The notes under the pieces were generated by a model, which had not been told where the DNA came from, made no database searches, and was given only the letters and a program-made list of their open reading frames with translations. From CAVWSM01 sp963798505 (GTDB taxonomy: Bacteria; Actinomycetota; Actinomycetes; Jiangellales; Jiangellaceae), in the NCBI GenBank assembly GCA_963798505.1, contig CAWCTX010000005.1:868001-932000 (forward strand): a DNA stretch of 64,000 nt, written 5' to 3'. Shown piece by piece: positions 43,581 through 52,011 of this stretch; positions within the stretch are counted from its first letter, which is position 1, and each line of letters begins with the position of its first letter. The translations under genes and the position numbers were made by a program.

Positions 43581-44249
43581 TCAGGCCCCGGCGTCGCCCT
43601 CGTCGTCAGCCGTGGTCGTCCGGTGCGCGCCGGCAGACTGTCGCCCGGCCCGCTCGGCCTTGTCGGCAGCCTCCTCGGCCTTGCGCTCCTCGGCCGCGCG
43701 GACCTTGGCGGCCTCGCGCTCGGCCTTGGCCTCCGCCTTCTTCTTGTGCGGCCCCAGCACCATGATCATGTTGCGGCCGTCCTGCTTTGGGGAGGACTCG
43801 ACGAAGCCGAGCTCGCTCACGTCCGCCGCGAGGCGCTGCAGCAACCGGAACCCGAGCTCGGGCCGGGACTGCTCGCGACCGCGGAACATGATCGTGACCT
43901 TGACCTTGTCGCCGGCTGCGAGGAAGCGCTCGACATTGCGCTTCTTGGTGTCGTAGTCGTGCGAGTCGATCTTGGGCCGGAGCTTCTGCTCCTTGATCAG
44001 GACGTTGGTCTGGTTCCGCCGAGCCGCGCGGTCCTTCATCGCGGACTCGTACTTGAACTTGCCGAAGTCCATGAGCTTGGCCACCGGTGGGCGGGCGTCC
44101 GGGGCGACCTCGACGAGATCGAGATCTGCCTCCTGAGCCAGGCGCAGCGCGTCCTCGATGCGGACGATGCCGACCTGCTCGCCGTTGGGGCCGACGAGCC
44201 GGACCTCGTTGACGCGGATCCGGTCGTTGATGCGGGGCTCGACGCTGAT
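43581..44249 (-). CDS. infC: Translation initiation factor IF-3 (AUC start codon)
   Basis: Binds the 30S subunit and checks start-codon choice. The reading frame begins ATC-AGC-GTC-GAG, preceded by AGGAGGA four to five bases upstream, with no ATG/GTG/TTG at a sensible place; infC is the classic gene using a rare start so that IF-3 represses its own translation. Domains: N-domain PRINDRIRVNEVRLVGPNGE, linker, C-domain KFKYESAMKDRAARRNQTNV and RGREQSRPELGFRLL. A C-terminal Ala/Glu/Lys-rich helical extension of about 55 residues makes it about 222 residues long, common in actinomycetes. Confidence 0.96.
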   Translation of the reverse strand: MSVEPRINDRIRVNEVRLVGPNGEQVGIVRIEDALRLAQEADLDLVEVAPDARPPVAKLMDFGKFKYESAMKDRAARRNQTNVLIKEQKLRPKIDSHDYDTKKRNVERFLAAGDKVKVTIMFRGREQSRPELGFRLLQRLAADVSELGFVESSPKQDGRNMIMVLGPHKKKAEAKAEREAAKVRAAEERKAEEAADKAERAGRQSAGAHRTTTADDEGDAGA

Positions 44250-44308
44250 GTGTCCTCCTGGTGAAACGTCGTGTGTGGTGACCGATGCTGGAGGCCCGAG
44301 ATGCGAAA

Positions 44309-44332
44309 GGCCTCCGCGCCATGGCGGAGGCC
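44309..44332 (-). promoter_or_regulatory. Attenuator-like hairpin in the infC leader
   Basis: Perfect 9-base inverted repeat (GGCCTCCGC / GCGGAGGCC, 6-base loop), followed on the minus strand by TTTCGC, 60 bases before the infC start. Position and form suit a transcription attenuator controlling infC-rpmI-rplT. The rest of 44250-44546 holds the divergent promoters of infC and the DUF1844 gene, though no good hexamers were identified. Confidence 0.45.
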
Positions 44333-44546
44333 TGCTCTTCCGGCGCCCGATCCGACCTGACCGTGCAGGTCGTACGGGCGGGTCCCGCCGGGGCGGGACC
44401 TGGGACCGGGACCCGACGGCCTGGTGCAGCCGGTGCGGGTGGGAGCTGGTCTCCACTTTGGCGCCCCGTGGGCGACAGACGTGTCCTACGTTTGCCACGT
44501 AGGCGCGCCTGCGCTCACGAGTCGGTCGTGTGCAAGGGTACCAGGC

Positions 44547-44915
44547 GTGGAACCGACGGAGCACATCGCGAAACGAGGCCCCGAAAGCGGTGCGGCGGCC
44601 ACTCGCGACATCGCCGAGGTGCCCGCTGTCGAGCTCGTCTCCACCGCCGCACTGCACCTGATGAGCGGCGCGGCGGTCCAGCTCGGCCTGGCCGACGACC
44701 TGCCCGAGCACCGCGACCTCGACGAGGCGCGCACGCTGATCGAGGCGCTGGCCGGGCTGGTCACGGCGGCGACGCCCAGGCTCGGGCATCACCATGCGGC
44801 GCCGCTGCGCGACGGCCTGCGCACGCTCCAGCTCGCATTCCGGGAGGCGTCCGAGGTGCCCGACCCGCCTGGCGAGGGCCCGGGCGAGAAGCTCACGGGG
44901 CCCGTCTACTCCTGA
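44547..44915 (+). CDS. DUF1844 family protein
   Basis: A 122-residue protein. The DUF1844 core is VELVSTAALHLMSGAAVQLG followed by DLDEARTLIEALAGLVTAA, a compact helical domain of unknown function found next to infC in many actinomycetes. GTG start at 44547 with weak ribosome site; upstream frame has no family similarity. Transcribed divergently from infC and convergent with sseB. Confidence 0.85.
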   Translation: MEPTEHIAKRGPESGAAATRDIAEVPAVELVSTAALHLMSGAAVQLGLADDLPEHRDLDEARTLIEALAGLVTAATPRLGHHHAAPLRDGLRTLQLAFREASEVPDPPGEGPGEKLTGPVYS

Positions 44916-44943
44916 CGCGGCCGTGGGCCCTCTCCCCCAGCCC

Positions 44944-44974
44944 CGCTGGGGCGCCCCAGCGTCGTTCCAGCAAC
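44944..44974 (+). repeat. Intergenic palindromic repeat, copy 1
   Basis: Consists of the perfect 18-base palindrome CGCTGGGGCGCCCCAGCG, then TCG, four variable bases and AGCAAC. The same 31-base pattern occurs at 54080-54110 in the same orientation. It lies 28 bases after the DUF1844 stop. It could act as a terminator stem or be a copy of a dispersed REP-like element. Confidence 0.6.
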
Positions 44975-45016
44975 GGATTTGCGCCCCTTGACAGCGGCGC
45001 GCGGAGCTCATCCGTC

Positions 45017-45086
45017 AACCGCGCGCGCTAGAAATACGGAAATTCGCGTCGAACGGGCTCGAAACGCGTGTTTAGCGCGCGCGGTT
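45017..45086. terminator. Bidirectional terminator-like inverted repeat between DUF1844 and sseB
   Basis: Perfect 14-base arms AACCGCGCGCGCTA (45017-45030) and TAGCGCGCGCGGTT (45073-45086) flank a 42-base centre that itself contains CGCGT/ACGCG arms. The right arm encodes the last codons and stop of sseB. Located between convergent genes, it probably stops transcription from both sides, though no T run follows. Confidence 0.55.
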
Positions 45087-45605
45087 GCGCGCGGACGCTG
45101 TCGGAACGGCCCAGGCGTAGGTGCCGTCAGTGGCTCGTACGATTTCGTGGCCCGCCGCGAGCGACCTGAGCGCCGCACCCTCGACGGCGAACGGCACCGG
45201 CCCGGCGAGGTCGACTACCAAGGCGTCCGCTCCCTCATCGAGGGCGGCGCCCGCGGCCTGGGACGCGGTCACAGGGACAGGTCTCGCATCGGCCCGCCAC
45301 CGGGTGAGCGTCTCGGTGCTGGTGAAGGCGACCAGCGCCCTGCGCCCGTCGCGGCCGGTCACCGTGACAGTGGCCATGTGCGAGCTCTTCTCCCGGTGCA
45401 AACCGGTCGGCCCGGCCTCCGCCTCGTCGAGCACCGCCACGACGGGGACGAGAAGCCGACCGGTGACCAACGCCGCCAGGACCGCCCCGACGCTGCTGCT
45501 CCCCTGCCTGTAAGCCTCCAACGCAGCGGCCACCGCTGGATCGGCCGAGCCGTCGTCGCCGGCGAAACCCGGGTCAGGGATGGCCCGGCCCACGCCACCT
45601 GTCAC
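45072..45605 (-). CDS. SseB family protein
   Basis: A 177-residue protein with the SseB N-terminal domain pattern (VAAALEAYRQGSSSVGAVLA, LVPVVAVLDE, GRRALVAFTSTETLTRW, DALVVDLAGPVPFAVEGAAL). SseB-like proteins in actinomycetes usually sit downstream of infC/DUF1844, as here; their molecular role is not settled. The GTG at 45605 starts 9 bases after the stop of the ring-opening amidohydrolase, so sseB may be read through from the catabolic operon even though it belongs by synteny to the infC block. Confidence 0.83.
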   Translation of the reverse strand: MTGGVGRAIPDPGFAGDDGSADPAVAAALEAYRQGSSSVGAVLAALVTGRLLVPVVAVLDEAEAGPTGLHREKSSHMATVTVTGRDGRRALVAFTSTETLTRWRADARPVPVTASQAAGAALDEGADALVVDLAGPVPFAVEGAALRSLAAGHEIVRATDGTYAWAVPTASARNRAR

Positions 45606-45614
45606 GAGCGCACC

Positions 45615-46733
45615 CTACGGCCCCAGGTCGACGATGGCCGCCACGGGCCCGCCGCCGTCTGGCCCCTGGTGCGCGGCAGAGACGGAGACAAACACCGCCG
45701 GGTCGCCGGTGACGGCCGCCGTGACTCCGCCCACGGTCGCCTTGATCTGCCGGTGCCAGTGGACGTCGGAGTCGTCGAGCATCGCGTTGCGCCGCCCCCG
45801 GACCACGCCGTCCTGGCTGGCCTCGCACTTGAGGAAGACGTTGACGAGGCGGCCGTCGAGATCCTCCGGGCGCGGCCGGTCCGGCAGCTCGAGACCGGCC
45901 GAGCGGATCGCCGCCCAGATCCCGTCGGCGTCGAGCGCGTCCTGCATGACGGCGTGCCCGATCCGGTACCGACCCCCGACACCCCGCACGTTGCCCACGA
46001 CGACGATCTGCGCACGGTCGAGCTCCACACCGGATGAGCACGAGGCGACCGACGAGAACAAGCTGCGGTCATGCATCACCGAAGCGTCCGACGGCATGTC
46101 GATCTCGCCCAGACCCACCGCCACGCCGAGCGCCGTGCACCCGTTGGACAGGTCCATCGACTCGTGCGTGTGCTCGGTCCACAAGGTCTTCCCCCGCGCC
46201 TTCGCCTCACGGATTGTGTGGATGGTCAGCAGCGGCGTCTTGGTCTGGACGTAGTGGACGTCGGCCACGTCGCTGATGCCGGCCCGCTCCATCGCGACGC
46301 GGACACCCGCGGCGACCTTCTCGATCATCCCGACCCGTCCGATCTCCTCCGCCATGATCGGCTCGCTCATGGCGAACCCGACCGAAACACGCGGCTCATC
46401 GGTCGGCGCGACCCCGTCGGCGGGAAGGGTGGCGAAGACCGTCGCATGCGGAGAGAGCACCCCGTCGGTGCCGCCGGACCAGACGATGGGGATCTGCTTG
46501 ACCTCGTCGTCCGCCCGCGTGCCCTTGGCCACGAGGACCTCACGGAATGCCCGGTCGGCGATGATGCGCGTGTAGTCGTTGACTCCCCCGTTGCCCTCGG
46601 TCTTGCCGATGACGGCGATCACCCGGTCGGCCTCGATGACGCCGTCGTCGATCAGCTGCGCCAGGCCGGACGCGTCGCTGACGTGCTCGAGCGGGACCTT
46701 GCGGACCTCGATGGGTTCGGGCACTCGTGCCAC
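45615..46733 (-). CDS. Ring-opening amidohydrolase, barbiturase/cyanuric acid hydrolase family
   Basis: Opens six-membered cyclic imides: barbiturate to ureidomalonate (barbiturase) or cyanurate to carboxybiuret (AtzD/TrzD). The 372-residue protein shows three homologous repeats, each with a Lys/Ser pair as in the family: K44 (VIGKTEGNGGVNDYTR) with S86 (VWSGGTDGVLSPH), K165 (YVQTKTPLL) with S233/S234 (SCSSGVELD), K302 (VFLKCEASQDGVV) with S350/S352. The metal loop HQGPDGGGPVA is at the C-terminus. Sequence alone cannot separate barbiturase from cyanurate hydrolase, but the uracil-type permease, molybdenum hydroxylase and CodA-like gene upstream favour barbiturate. Last gene of the catabolic operon, 8 bases after the carbamate kinase gene. 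Confidence 0.9.
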   Translation of the reverse strand: MARVPEPIEVRKVPLEHVSDASGLAQLIDDGVIEADRVIAVIGKTEGNGGVNDYTRIIADRAFREVLVAKGTRADDEVKQIPIVWSGGTDGVLSPHATVFATLPADGVAPTDEPRVSVGFAMSEPIMAEEIGRVGMIEKVAAGVRVAMERAGISDVADVHYVQTKTPLLTIHTIREAKARGKTLWTEHTHESMDLSNGCTALGVAVGLGEIDMPSDASVMHDRSLFSSVASCSSGVELDRAQIVVVGNVRGVGGRYRIGHAVMQDALDADGIWAAIRSAGLELPDRPRPEDLDGRLVNVFLKCEASQDGVVRGRRNAMLDDSDVHWHRQIKATVGGVTAAVTGDPAVFVSVSAAHQGPDGGGPVAAIVDLGP

Positions 46734-46741
46734 CTTCCGTG

Positions 46742-47683
46742 TCAGGGGTTCGGGGATTCGACGACCGTGCCGGCCGCGCCGTGGACAGCGTCGGCGATGC
46801 GATCGAGCGACGTGATGACGGCCCGCCGGCCGCCGGCTTCGACGAACCGGGCCGCGGCCTCCACCTTGGGGCCCATGGAGCCACTCGCGAAGTGACCTTC
46901 GGTTGCGTACGAACGAAGCTCAGCAGGCGTGGTCCGCTGCAGGTCGCGCGCCGCGGCCGTGCCGAAGCCGATGACGACGTGCTCGACGTCCGTGGCGATG
47001 ACGAGAATCTCGGCGCCAAGGGTCTGGCCGAGCAGGGCCGCGCTGAGGTCCTTGTCGATGACGGCCTCAACGCCGCGGACGCTGCCGTCGGCCGTACGGA
47101 CGACGGGTACCCCGCCACCACCGGCCGCCACGACGACGAAACCCGCGGCGAGCAGGGCCTGAGCCGCCGCGGCGTCGAGCATCTCCAGCGGCTCCGGCGA
47201 CGCCACGATCCGCCGCCAGCCGCGCTCGCCGCGGTCCTCCCAGACCTGCCCGTGCTCAACCAGCACGCTGGCCTCCGCCTCGGGCAGGTAGCGCCCGATC
47301 GGCTTGGTGAGGTGGGTGAACCCGGGATCGTCCTCATCCACGCACGTGCGGCTCACGACGGCGGCAACTGGTCTCTTGATCTCGCGTACGGCGAGAACGC
47401 GGTCGAGCGCATTGATGATGATCATGCCGATGGTGCCCTGCGTCTGGGCACCGCACCAGTCCAGGGTGACGGGCGGGACGACGCTCGCCGCGATCTCGTT
47501 CTTGACGAGGAGGTTGCCGACCTGCGGGCCGTTGCCGTGCGTGATGACGAGCTCGTGCCCTTCGCCCACGATGTCGGCGAGCCGGTCGGCCGCACGCTCG
47601 ACGGCGGCGATCTGGTCGGTCGGCCGGGCCCGGCCATCGGGCGCGGTCATGGCGTTGCCGCCGAGCGCGACGAGCACCCTCAT
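46742..47683 (-). CDS. Carbamate kinase
   Basis: Transfers phosphate from carbamoyl phosphate to ADP, giving ATP, ammonia and CO2 in catabolism. 313 residues; motifs RVLVALGGNAM at the start, VITHGNGPQVGNLL, VVAAGGGGVPVV, and IATDVEHVVIGFG for nucleotide binding. The ATG at 47683 overlaps the CoA-transferase stop (ATGA); an in-frame ATG 7 codons upstream is less likely. No arginine deiminase genes are near, so the carbamoyl phosphate must come from another route; the FdrA/DUF1116/DUF2877 genes at 61-64 kb are the obvious source, matching the E. coli allFGH plus carbamate kinase (AllK) arrangement. Confidence 0.93.
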   Translation of the reverse strand: MRVLVALGGNAMTAPDGRARPTDQIAAVERAADRLADIVGEGHELVITHGNGPQVGNLLVKNEIAASVVPPVTLDWCGAQTQGTIGMIIINALDRVLAVREIKRPVAAVVSRTCVDEDDPGFTHLTKPIGRYLPEAEASVLVEHGQVWEDRGERGWRRIVASPEPLEMLDAAAAQALLAAGFVVVAAGGGGVPVVRTADGSVRGVEAVIDKDLSAALLGQTLGAEILVIATDVEHVVIGFGTAAARDLQRTTPAELRSYATEGHFASGSMGPKVEAAARFVEAGGRRAVITSLDRIADAVHGAAGTVVESPNP

Positions 47684-48858
47684 CAGGTCGTCCCCTCCAG
47701 CCACGCGCGCACCGACTCATCGTGCTCGCCCAGCAGCGGTGGCGCGGCGTGTTCGGTGCGACCGCCGTCGTCGAACCGCAGCGGCGGGCCGGGCAGCCGG
47801 ATGCGGCCCAGTGTCGGGTGGTCAACTTCGACGAGCAGCCCTTGGGAGCGGGTCTGGTCCCATTCGTAGACCTCGTCGATGCTGCGAACCTTGCCCGCAG
47901 GGATTCCGGCGGCCGCCAGCTCCTCGAGCCAGGTGGCGGCGGGTGCGTCGCCGAACGCGGCCTCGATCGCGGCCACCAGGTCGGCGCGGTGCGCGACGCG
48001 ATCACGGTTAGTCGCATACCTCGGGTCGCCTGGGTCGAGTCCGACGAGCGGCGCGAACGTACGCCACTGGCTCTCGCTGCCGACCGAGATCTGCACCGAG
48101 CCGTCCGCGGTGTGGAACAGACCGTACGGTGCGATCGACGGGTGGTGGTTGCCTTGCGCCTGCGGCACCTCCCCCGCCACCGTCCACGCGGTGCCCTGGA
48201 AGGCGTGGACCCCGACGACGGCGGCAAGCAAGCTGGTGCGTACGACCTGGCCGCGCCCGGTGCGCTCCCGCTCGAGAAGCGCGGCAAGGACTCCGGAGAC
48301 GCCGTACATGCCGGCCAGCAGGTCGGCGATCGGCACGCCGACGCGGGTCGGTTGGCCGGGCTCGCCCGTGATGCTCATCAGTCCAGCCTCGCCCTGTGCG
48401 ATCTGGTCGTATCCGGCGCGACCGCCCTCCGGCCCGTCGTGCCCGAACCCGGTGATCGAGAGGATCACCAGCCGCGGGTTGACTTCGTGCAGCCGGTCGA
48501 CCGAGAAGCCGAGCCGGTCGAGCACACCGGGGCGGAAGTTCTCGAGCAGCACGTCGGCACGTTCGACGAGTCGGGTGAGCAGGCGGACACCATCGTCGGT
48601 CTTCAGGTCGGCGGTCACCGACTCCTTGTTGCGGTTGCAGGACAAGTAGTAGGTCGACACCGGAACGTCGGCCGGCCCGACAAAGGGCGGTCCCCAGCCA
48701 CGGGTGTCGTCGCCGCCCTGCGGCGACTCGACCTTGATGACCCGTGCGCCGAGATCGCCGAGCATCATGCCGGCGTGCGGTCCGGCGAGCGCGCGAGTCA
48801 GGTCCACGACGAGGTAACCGGCCAGCGGCCCCTGCGGCTCAGGTTGTGCTGACTGCAT
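47683..48858 (-). CDS. Class III (CaiB/BaiF) CoA-transferase
   Basis: Moves CoA between carboxylic acids via an aspartyl-CoA intermediate. 391 residues; start region GPLAGYLVVDLTRALAGPHA, then MMLGDLGARVIKVESPQGGD and NKESVTADLKTDDG; the catalytic aspartate is D151 in GRAGYDQIAQGEAGL. Similar to formyl-CoA:oxalate and succinyl-CoA:dicarboxylate transferases in overall pattern, but substrate cannot be read from sequence. In this operon it could activate the dicarboxylate end product (malonate if the barbiturate hypothesis holds). Overlaps the amidohydrolase gene by 20 bases. Confidence 0.88.
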   Translation of the reverse strand: MQSAQPEPQGPLAGYLVVDLTRALAGPHAGMMLGDLGARVIKVESPQGGDDTRGWGPPFVGPADVPVSTYYLSCNRNKESVTADLKTDDGVRLLTRLVERADVLLENFRPGVLDRLGFSVDRLHEVNPRLVILSITGFGHDGPEGGRAGYDQIAQGEAGLMSITGEPGQPTRVGVPIADLLAGMYGVSGVLAALLERERTGRGQVVRTSLLAAVVGVHAFQGTAWTVAGEVPQAQGNHHPSIAPYGLFHTADGSVQISVGSESQWRTFAPLVGLDPGDPRYATNRDRVAHRADLVAAIEAAFGDAPAATWLEELAAAGIPAGKVRSIDEVYEWDQTRSQGLLVEVDHPTLGRIRLPGPPLRFDDGGRTEHAAPPLLGEHDESVRAWLEGTT

Positions 48859-50131
48859 CGGTCATCTCCTGCGTCCACGAGAACACTGTCGTCGCTTCGG
48901 TCCGCGCCGCGACCCGACCTGCCGCCAGCACCCATCGTGGCGCGGCGTGCTCGCGCAGCAGGTCTACCTGCCGCTCGGCAGCGTGCACGCAGAGGTTGGC
49001 CGGTGCACCCGGGGCGATCGCGGGCGACGCCAACCCAAGCACTCGCGCGGCCCTCGTGGTGACGAGCTCGAGCAGCAGTCGCTGATCGGCACTCGTGCGC
49101 AGGTCGAGCAGGTGCGAGGCGAGGAACGCGACCTCCAGCATGTTGTGCCGCCCGTACGGGTAGTAGGCGTCCTCGATGTCGTCCTGGCCGAGTGCGACGG
49201 GAAGCCCGGCGTCGACGAACTGTCGTACCGGCAGCGCGAGCGGCCCGGTGTGCGGGTCGGCGACGAAGGCGAGCCCGGCGCGTTGTGCGAGCTCGATCAG
49301 CCGCTGCAGCCGCGGTGCGGGATACAGGGCGGTCGCGCGGGCATGGCAGGCGACGCCGCGGCCGGCCAGACCGTGGCGCAGCATCGCGTCGGCGAGCATC
49401 TCGGTGGTGTTGAGTGACGGGTCGCCTGCATCATCGGTGAGCATCGCGACGCGCCGCCCGGTGCGGGCCGCGAGCGCACACGCCCACTCGATGTGCTTTG
49501 CCGCCTCTTCCTCGGTGTGCTCGATCCACGGGATGCCGCCGACGACGTCGGCCCCGAGTCGCAGTGCCTCTTCGCACAGCTCGGCGGCCCCGGGGTCGCG
49601 GGCCACGCCGTCCTGCGGGAACGCGATGACTCGGACGTCGACCACGCCACGGAACTCCTCCCGCGCGGCCAGCACCGCCTGCAGCCCTTCCAGCCGCCCG
49701 GTTGTGTCGACATCGACGAACGCCTGCACGTGCAGCGTCCCGTACCGTACGGCCTCGCGCAGCGCCCGCCGCACGTTGGGCAGCAACGTGTCGGCGCGGT
49801 AGTGCTTCTTGACCTCGCGGGCGATCTCGATCGCCGACATCGCACGGGCCATGTGCTCGCCGGTGTAGGCGGTGATGGCGCGGTCCCCCACGAGCGGCAG
49901 TGTGTAGACCTTGTCGAGGTGCATGTGCGCGTTGACGAACGACGGTGTGACCAGCCCACGTCCGGCGTCCACAACGTCGCCGTCGGGGAGTGGCGTCCGG
50001 CCCTGGCCCTCCTCGACAATGGCAGCAACCAGGCCACCAGCAAGCTCGAGGTCGACGACCCGGCCGTCGAGCAACCGGGCGCGGCGGATCAGCATCTCCG
50101 TCGGTGGCGCTAGCTCGGGCACGCGCGTCAC
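48839..50131 (-). CDS. Amidohydrolase, cytosine deaminase (CodA)-like, with altered metal-site residues
   Basis: TIM-barrel metal-dependent hydrolase of 430 residues. The first metal motif is SFVNAHMHLDK (H69, H71) and the last is ALGQDDIEDAYYPYGRHNML with the catalytic-site aspartate, both as in CodA; H263 in ACHARATAL matches the CodA active-site histidine. However, where CodA has H-C-D-E (ligand His and general-base Glu), this protein has MLTDDAGD (residues 230-237), so the usual third histidine ligand and glutamate are missing. It may therefore deaminate or hydrolyse a different ring (dihydropyrimidine, creatinine-like or hydantoin-like), or use a different metal set. Its ATG overlaps the hyuB stop by 4 bases. 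Confidence 0.8.
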   Translation of the reverse strand: MTRVPELAPPTEMLIRRARLLDGRVVDLELAGGLVAAIVEEGQGRTPLPDGDVVDAGRGLVTPSFVNAHMHLDKVYTLPLVGDRAITAYTGEHMARAMSAIEIAREVKKHYRADTLLPNVRRALREAVRYGTLHVQAFVDVDTTGRLEGLQAVLAAREEFRGVVDVRVIAFPQDGVARDPGAAELCEEALRLGADVVGGIPWIEHTEEEAAKHIEWACALAARTGRRVAMLTDDAGDPSLNTTEMLADAMLRHGLAGRGVACHARATALYPAPRLQRLIELAQRAGLAFVADPHTGPLALPVRQFVDAGLPVALGQDDIEDAYYPYGRHNMLEVAFLASHLLDLRTSADQRLLLELVTTRAARVLGLASPAIAPGAPANLCVHAAERQVDLLREHAAPRWVLAAGRVAARTEATTVFSWTQEMTDAVSTT

Positions 50132-52011
50132 AACCAGTCGAGTGGTGACGCGGTCTGGCCGTCGGCGAGCCGGGCGTAGCCGGGGCCGCGGTGGAAGAAC
50201 GGGCTGTCGGTCGGGCGTGCCGCGCGCATCTCCTCGCGCAACGTGTCAGACGCGGGCGCGTCGACCGCTGGCTCGTCGTGGGTGCCGGTCACCACGACGC
50301 CGTAGTTGTCGCGGGCGCCGGGGAGCGAGACCTTGCCCCAACGCACGTCCTGCAGCACCTCGTCGTACGGTCGGTCCAGCGGGTCACCCCAGCCGCCGCC
50401 CCCTGTTGTGCGGATGCGGATGACCTCTCCCGCGGCAACCGGCTCGGCGTCAGCGAGGGCGTCGACCTCGCGCTCGTGTCGCCCTCCCGGGTCGATCGTC
50501 ACCTGGAACGGCCGACCGGCCTCGCCGCCCCTGAGTCCCCAGCACGAGAGGATCGACCGGTCGGCGATCGACATGAAGTGCGCGTCACGCAGCATGCGGA
50601 TGTGCTTCTCGTAGCCGAGCCCGCCGCGGAACCGTCCCGGGCCGCCCGAGTCGACGGCGAGCTCCAGCCGCTCGACGACGAACGGGAATCGTGCCTCGGA
50701 GAACTCCGAGGGAAGGTTTCGCGAGTCGGGCACCACGTGCACGGTGTCCTCCCCGTCGGCGTAGAACCGCCCGCCGGAGCCGCCGCCGAGCACCTCGCGC
50801 ATGAGGTAGGGCTGGCCCCCGGAGTCTGCACCGTAGACGCCGGTGTAGCGGATCGTCTCCTGGTCGGCCGGCATGTAGCCGTCGACCGCTTTGGCCACCG
50901 CACCCGCGAGGACGCCGAGCATTCGCAGGATGACGAACGTACGGGCATTGGTGGGTGCCGGGAACACCGGAGTGAGCAAGGTGCCCGGCGGCGGGAACCG
51001 CATCTCGATGAGTGGCACGACGCCTTCGTTGACGTCCAGCTCGGCCATCCGCTCCGGGGTGTCGGCCAGATTGCGCAGGATCGGCGCGAGCCACTTCTTG
51101 AGGAAAGCGCCGTCCGCAAAGTCGCCGCAGTGGTTGATGGGCCCCTTGGCTTGCGGCCCCGTACCGGCGAAGTCGATGACCAGTCGGGCGTCGGCACCTG
51201 CCCCGTCGCTGCTGGTCTTGGTCAGCGTGATGCGCTGCCGGTGCAGCTTCGGCGGGTCGACACCGTCGTGCTCGGCGAAGTCCTCCCAGGCGTACGAGCC
51301 ATCAGGGATCTTCGCGAGGATCTCGCGCCGGAACGTCTCCGTGGTCTTGGCGAGGATCGCGTCGAAGCACGCCTCGACGGTGTCGGTGCCGTAGCGCGCG
51401 AACAGCTCGCCCATCCGGCGCGCGCCCATCAGGCAGGCTGCGCACTCGGCGTCGAGGTCGGCGGCCAGCGACTCGGGCATGCGCGAGTTGCGCGTCATGA
51501 TCTTGAGCGCCGCCTCGTTGGGGACGCCGGCGTCCCACAGCTTGATGGGCGGCACCATCAGACCCTCTTCGAACACGCTGGTCGCGTGCGACGGCATCGA
51601 CCCAGGCACGGCGCCGCCGATGTCGTCGTGGTGGCCGAACGCCTGCACGAACGCCACGACGTCATGGAGGCCGTTGACGGGATTCTTGACGAACACCGGG
51701 GCGGTGACGCACAGGTCGGGAAGATGGCCGATGCCGCCCTCGGACAGGTAGACGTCGTTGTGGAAGTAGACGTCGCCGGGCCGCATCGTCTCGATCGGAT
51801 AGTCGCGGACGACAGGATGCACGAGGGCGGAGTACGAGCGGCCGGTGAGCTTGCGCAGTCGGCGGTCGTGGATGCCGGCCCGGTAGTCATGCGCGTCGCG
51901 GATCATCGGCGACCGGCTGGTCCGGCCGATGGCGGTCTCGACCTCCTTCTCCACGGAGGCGAGGAAACCCTCGACGATCTCGACGAGCACGGGGCTGGGT
52001 CGGGATGTCAC
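50128..52011 (-). CDS. Hydantoinase B/oxoprolinase family protein (HyuB)
   Basis: Large subunit of an ATP-dependent hydantoinase/5-oxoprolinase-type complex, 627 residues. Diagnostic segments are MRPGDVYFHNDVYLSEGGIG, GHHDDIGGAVPGSMPSHATS, FEEGLMVPPIKLWDAG, and PINHCGDFADGAFLKKWL; the C-terminus has the glycine-rich TTGGGGWGDPLDRP. Works with HyuA, which overlaps it by 4 bases (GTGA). Known relatives open hydantoin, N-methylhydantoin or 5-oxoproline, or carboxylate acetone/acetophenone. The precise ring here is unknown. Confidence 0.9.
   Translation of the reverse strand: MTSRPSPVLVEIVEGFLASVEKEVETAIGRTSRSPMIRDAHDYRAGIHDRRLRKLTGRSYSALVHPVVRDYPIETMRPGDVYFHNDVYLSEGGIGHLPDLCVTAPVFVKNPVNGLHDVVAFVQAFGHHDDIGGAVPGSMPSHATSVFEEGLMVPPIKLWDAGVPNEAALKIMTRNSRMPESLAADLDAECAACLMGARRMGELFARYGTDTVEACFDAILAKTTETFRREILAKIPDGSYAWEDFAEHDGVDPPKLHRQRITLTKTSSDGAGADARLVIDFAGTGPQAKGPINHCGDFADGAFLKKWLAPILRNLADTPERMAELDVNEGVVPLIEMRFPPPGTLLTPVFPAPTNARTFVILRMLGVLAGAVAKAVDGYMPADQETIRYTGVYGADSGGQPYLMREVLGGGSGGRFYADGEDTVHVVPDSRNLPSEFSEARFPFVVERLELAVDSGGPGRFRGGLGYEKHIRMLRDAHFMSIADRSILSCWGLRGGEAGRPFQVTIDPGGRHEREVDALADAEPVAAGEVIRIRTTGGGGWGDPLDRPYDEVLQDVRWGKVSLPGARDNYGVVVTGTHDEPAVDAPASDTLREEMRAARPTDSPFFHRGPGYARLADGQTASPLDWL

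Noticed and set aside
46742..47683. Carbamate kinase as part of an arginine deiminase pathway
   Set aside because: No arcA or catabolic ornithine carbamoyltransferase is adjacent; argF in the window belongs to the biosynthetic operon.
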